In this document: positions 62,877 through 64,000 of the stretch, one piece after another | How positions within the stretch are numbered: the stretch's first letter is position 1 | Layout: the number at the start of each line of letters is the position of its first letter | Source: Metabacillus litoralis | GTDB lineage: Bacteria > Bacillota > Bacilli > Bacillales > Bacillaceae | NCBI RefSeq assembly: GCF_007994985.1 | Contig: NZ_VOQF01000006.1 | Coordinates: 186,001-250,000, forward strand | DNA length: 64,000 bases | Direction of reading: 5' to 3' | Notes under the pieces: generated by a model | Databases searched by the model: none | What the model saw: only the letters and a program-made list of their open reading frames with translations | Told to the model about the DNA's origin: nothing | Program-made: the position numbers and the translations under genes

Positions 62877-63980
62877 TTAGATAAACTCATGTAAAAATTC
62901 AGATAAACTTAAAACGGCTAAAGATTGTCCATATGGCATTGTTGTCGTTTTGATTTCCTTATAAAAATCTAACGTATTACCCATACCAGTACCTACTGAG
63001 ACTTTTTGTAGAGCACCTTCTTCGTTAATTTCTTCTACAATTCCCTGAATGGCTTTATAAGCAGTTTCCCGATATTCTTGACCAATATAGCGTTTATGAA
63101 TAGATTTCAAGATTCCATAGGCAAAGCCCGCAGTTGCTGAAGCCTCCAGATAAGATGTTTTATCATTGATTAGTGTATGCCATAATCCGCTTTCATTTTG
63201 AAATTCAGCCAATGTTTCGATCTGTCTTTTTAATGTATCAATAAGGAATTCTCTTAAAAAATCTCCTTCTTTTAGATCTAAAATTTCAATAAATTCCGGA
63301 ATTGCAATGGTAATCCAGCAATTGCCTCTGCCCCATAATGCTTCTGCATAATTGTGATTTTCTTCAAATGTCCAGCCATGAAACCATAATCCTGTTTTAC
63401 GGTCACTTAAATACTTAATATGAATTAAAAACTGTTTTTTTGCTTCTTCAATATATTCTTGTTTATGAAACAGTCTCCCGATTTTAGCTAAAGGTAAAAC
63501 TGTCATCATCAACGTATCATCCCATAGCTGATTTTTATTTTCTGGTCCATAAGTCATGTGTTGAAGACCATCTTCTTTTGTTCGTGGCATATCATGCATA
63601 ACCCACTCGGCCCAATTTTCTAAGTAAGGAACAAATGTCTGGTCCTTTGTTTCCTCATATAAAAATGCTAACGTTAATAACGGGGCCATTGTGTTAACGT
63701 TTTTTGGTGGAACACCTTCTTCAAATCTAGCTTTAAACCATTCTGTGATAATATCTAAAGCCTTTTGACTGTTTGTTAGTTTCCAATATTTGAAGATTCC
63801 GTACAACCCAACACCTTGAGGCCAGTTCCAAACATTCCAACTTTTATCATCAACAACTAAACCATCAAAGTTTAATAAAAATTCACCCGTGTTATCTTTA
63901 ATTTGTGAAAGGTTATCCATTAACACATCTATATAGTTTATAATGTCATTTTTTTCTAAGATAGCTTGTTTTTGAACCAT
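62877..63980 (-). CDS. GH105 unsaturated uronyl hydrolase (second, YteR-like)
   Basis: This 367-residue alpha/alpha-barrel enzyme of family GH105 is cytoplasmic. Visible are WNWPQGVGLYGIFKYWK, the catalytic-Asp region QLWDDTLMMTVLPLA, HGWTFEENHNYAEALWGRGNCWITI, and the C-terminal TMPYGQSLAVLSLSEFL. It differs clearly from the GH105 at 19979-21013 and is closer in size to the YteR type. It removes unsaturated galacturonate (or glucuronate) from lyase products. The ATG follows AGGAGGT within 20 bases of the window edge. Its operon may start outside. Confidence 0.93.
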   Translation of the reverse strand: MVQKQAILEKNDIINYIDVLMDNLSQIKDNTGEFLLNFDGLVVDDKSWNVWNWPQGVGLYGIFKYWKLTNSQKALDIITEWFKARFEEGVPPKNVNTMAPLLTLAFLYEETKDQTFVPYLENWAEWVMHDMPRTKEDGLQHMTYGPENKNQLWDDTLMMTVLPLAKIGRLFHKQEYIEEAKKQFLIHIKYLSDRKTGLWFHGWTFEENHNYAEALWGRGNCWITIAIPEFIEILDLKEGDFLREFLIDTLKRQIETLAEFQNESGLWHTLINDKTSYLEASATAGFAYGILKSIHKRYIGQEYRETAYKAIQGIVEEINEEGALQKVSVGTGMGNTLDFYKEIKTTTMPYGQSLAVLSLSEFLHEFI

Positions 63981-64000
63981 AATATACCTCCTGATAATTT

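Overview
The window looks like chromosomal DNA of a low-GC Gram-positive Bacillaceae (Bacillus sensu lato). The signs are AT-rich intergenic DNA, strong AGGAGG-type ribosome sites, frequent TTG/GTG starts, MsmX-dependent-type ABC importers, YesM/YesN-type two-component systems, CcpA-like cre boxes and a yybP-ykoY riboswitch. No rRNA, tRNA, CRISPR array, phage or transposase gene was found. Almost everything is on the minus strand; only three small genes (10515-10724, 10930-11547, 38735-39382) are on the plus strand.

Layout, left to right. (1) 323-7444, rhamnose end-metabolism: an AraC regulator, a DeoR regulator (RhaR-like), and an operon read lutA-lutB-lutC-rhaEW. RhaEW cleaves rhamnulose-1-phosphate and oxidises lactaldehyde to L-lactate; LutABC oxidises L-lactate to pyruvate. 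(2) 8159-12216, an isolated GH42 beta-galactosidase, a LysE exporter and a PfpI/DJ-1 protein. (3) 12549-30338, a rhamnogalacturonan-I locus equivalent to the B. subtilis yes/lpl region: sensor kinase and response regulator, binding protein, two permeases, YesL, a second paralogous binding protein, GH105, SGNH esterase, GH42 and GH4 alpha-galacturonidase, with a secreted PL11 lyase (YesW) as its own unit. (4) 30496-33468, an ASRT-family small protein, a MATE exporter and a GH43-like propeller enzyme. (5) 34098-38433, unsaturated-uronate/KDG catabolism: kdgK-kdgA-deoR and kduD-kduI, which share an almost identical operator. (6) 38735-43059, housekeeping-like genes, including an atypical protein kinase preceded by a manganese (yybP-ykoY) riboswitch with tandem terminators. 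(7) 43322-63980, a second polysaccharide locus: heparinase II/III-like lyase, DUF2264 enzyme, a second two-component system, GH88, a complete set of binding protein and permeases, a second YesL, ThuA-like protein, a very large secreted GH59-type enzyme, an alpha/beta hydrolase and a second GH105.

How it fits together. Secreted YesW and the GH59 enzyme cut polymer outside. Two ABC importers, neither with an ATPase gene in this window, bring oligomers in. GH105/GH88 remove the unsaturated uronate end, and GH42, GH4 and the esterase finish the chain. KduI/KduD/KdgK/KdgA take the uronate part to pyruvate and glyceraldehyde-3-phosphate. RhaEW/LutABC take the rhamnose part to DHAP and pyruvate. The kinase/isomerase genes for rhamnose are not in the window. 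The most unusual items are the orphan-looking Mn2+ riboswitch in front of a kinase, the ASRT protein without a rhodopsin, the duplicated binding protein with duplicated promoter architecture, and the GH59/GH88/DUF2264/heparinase cluster.
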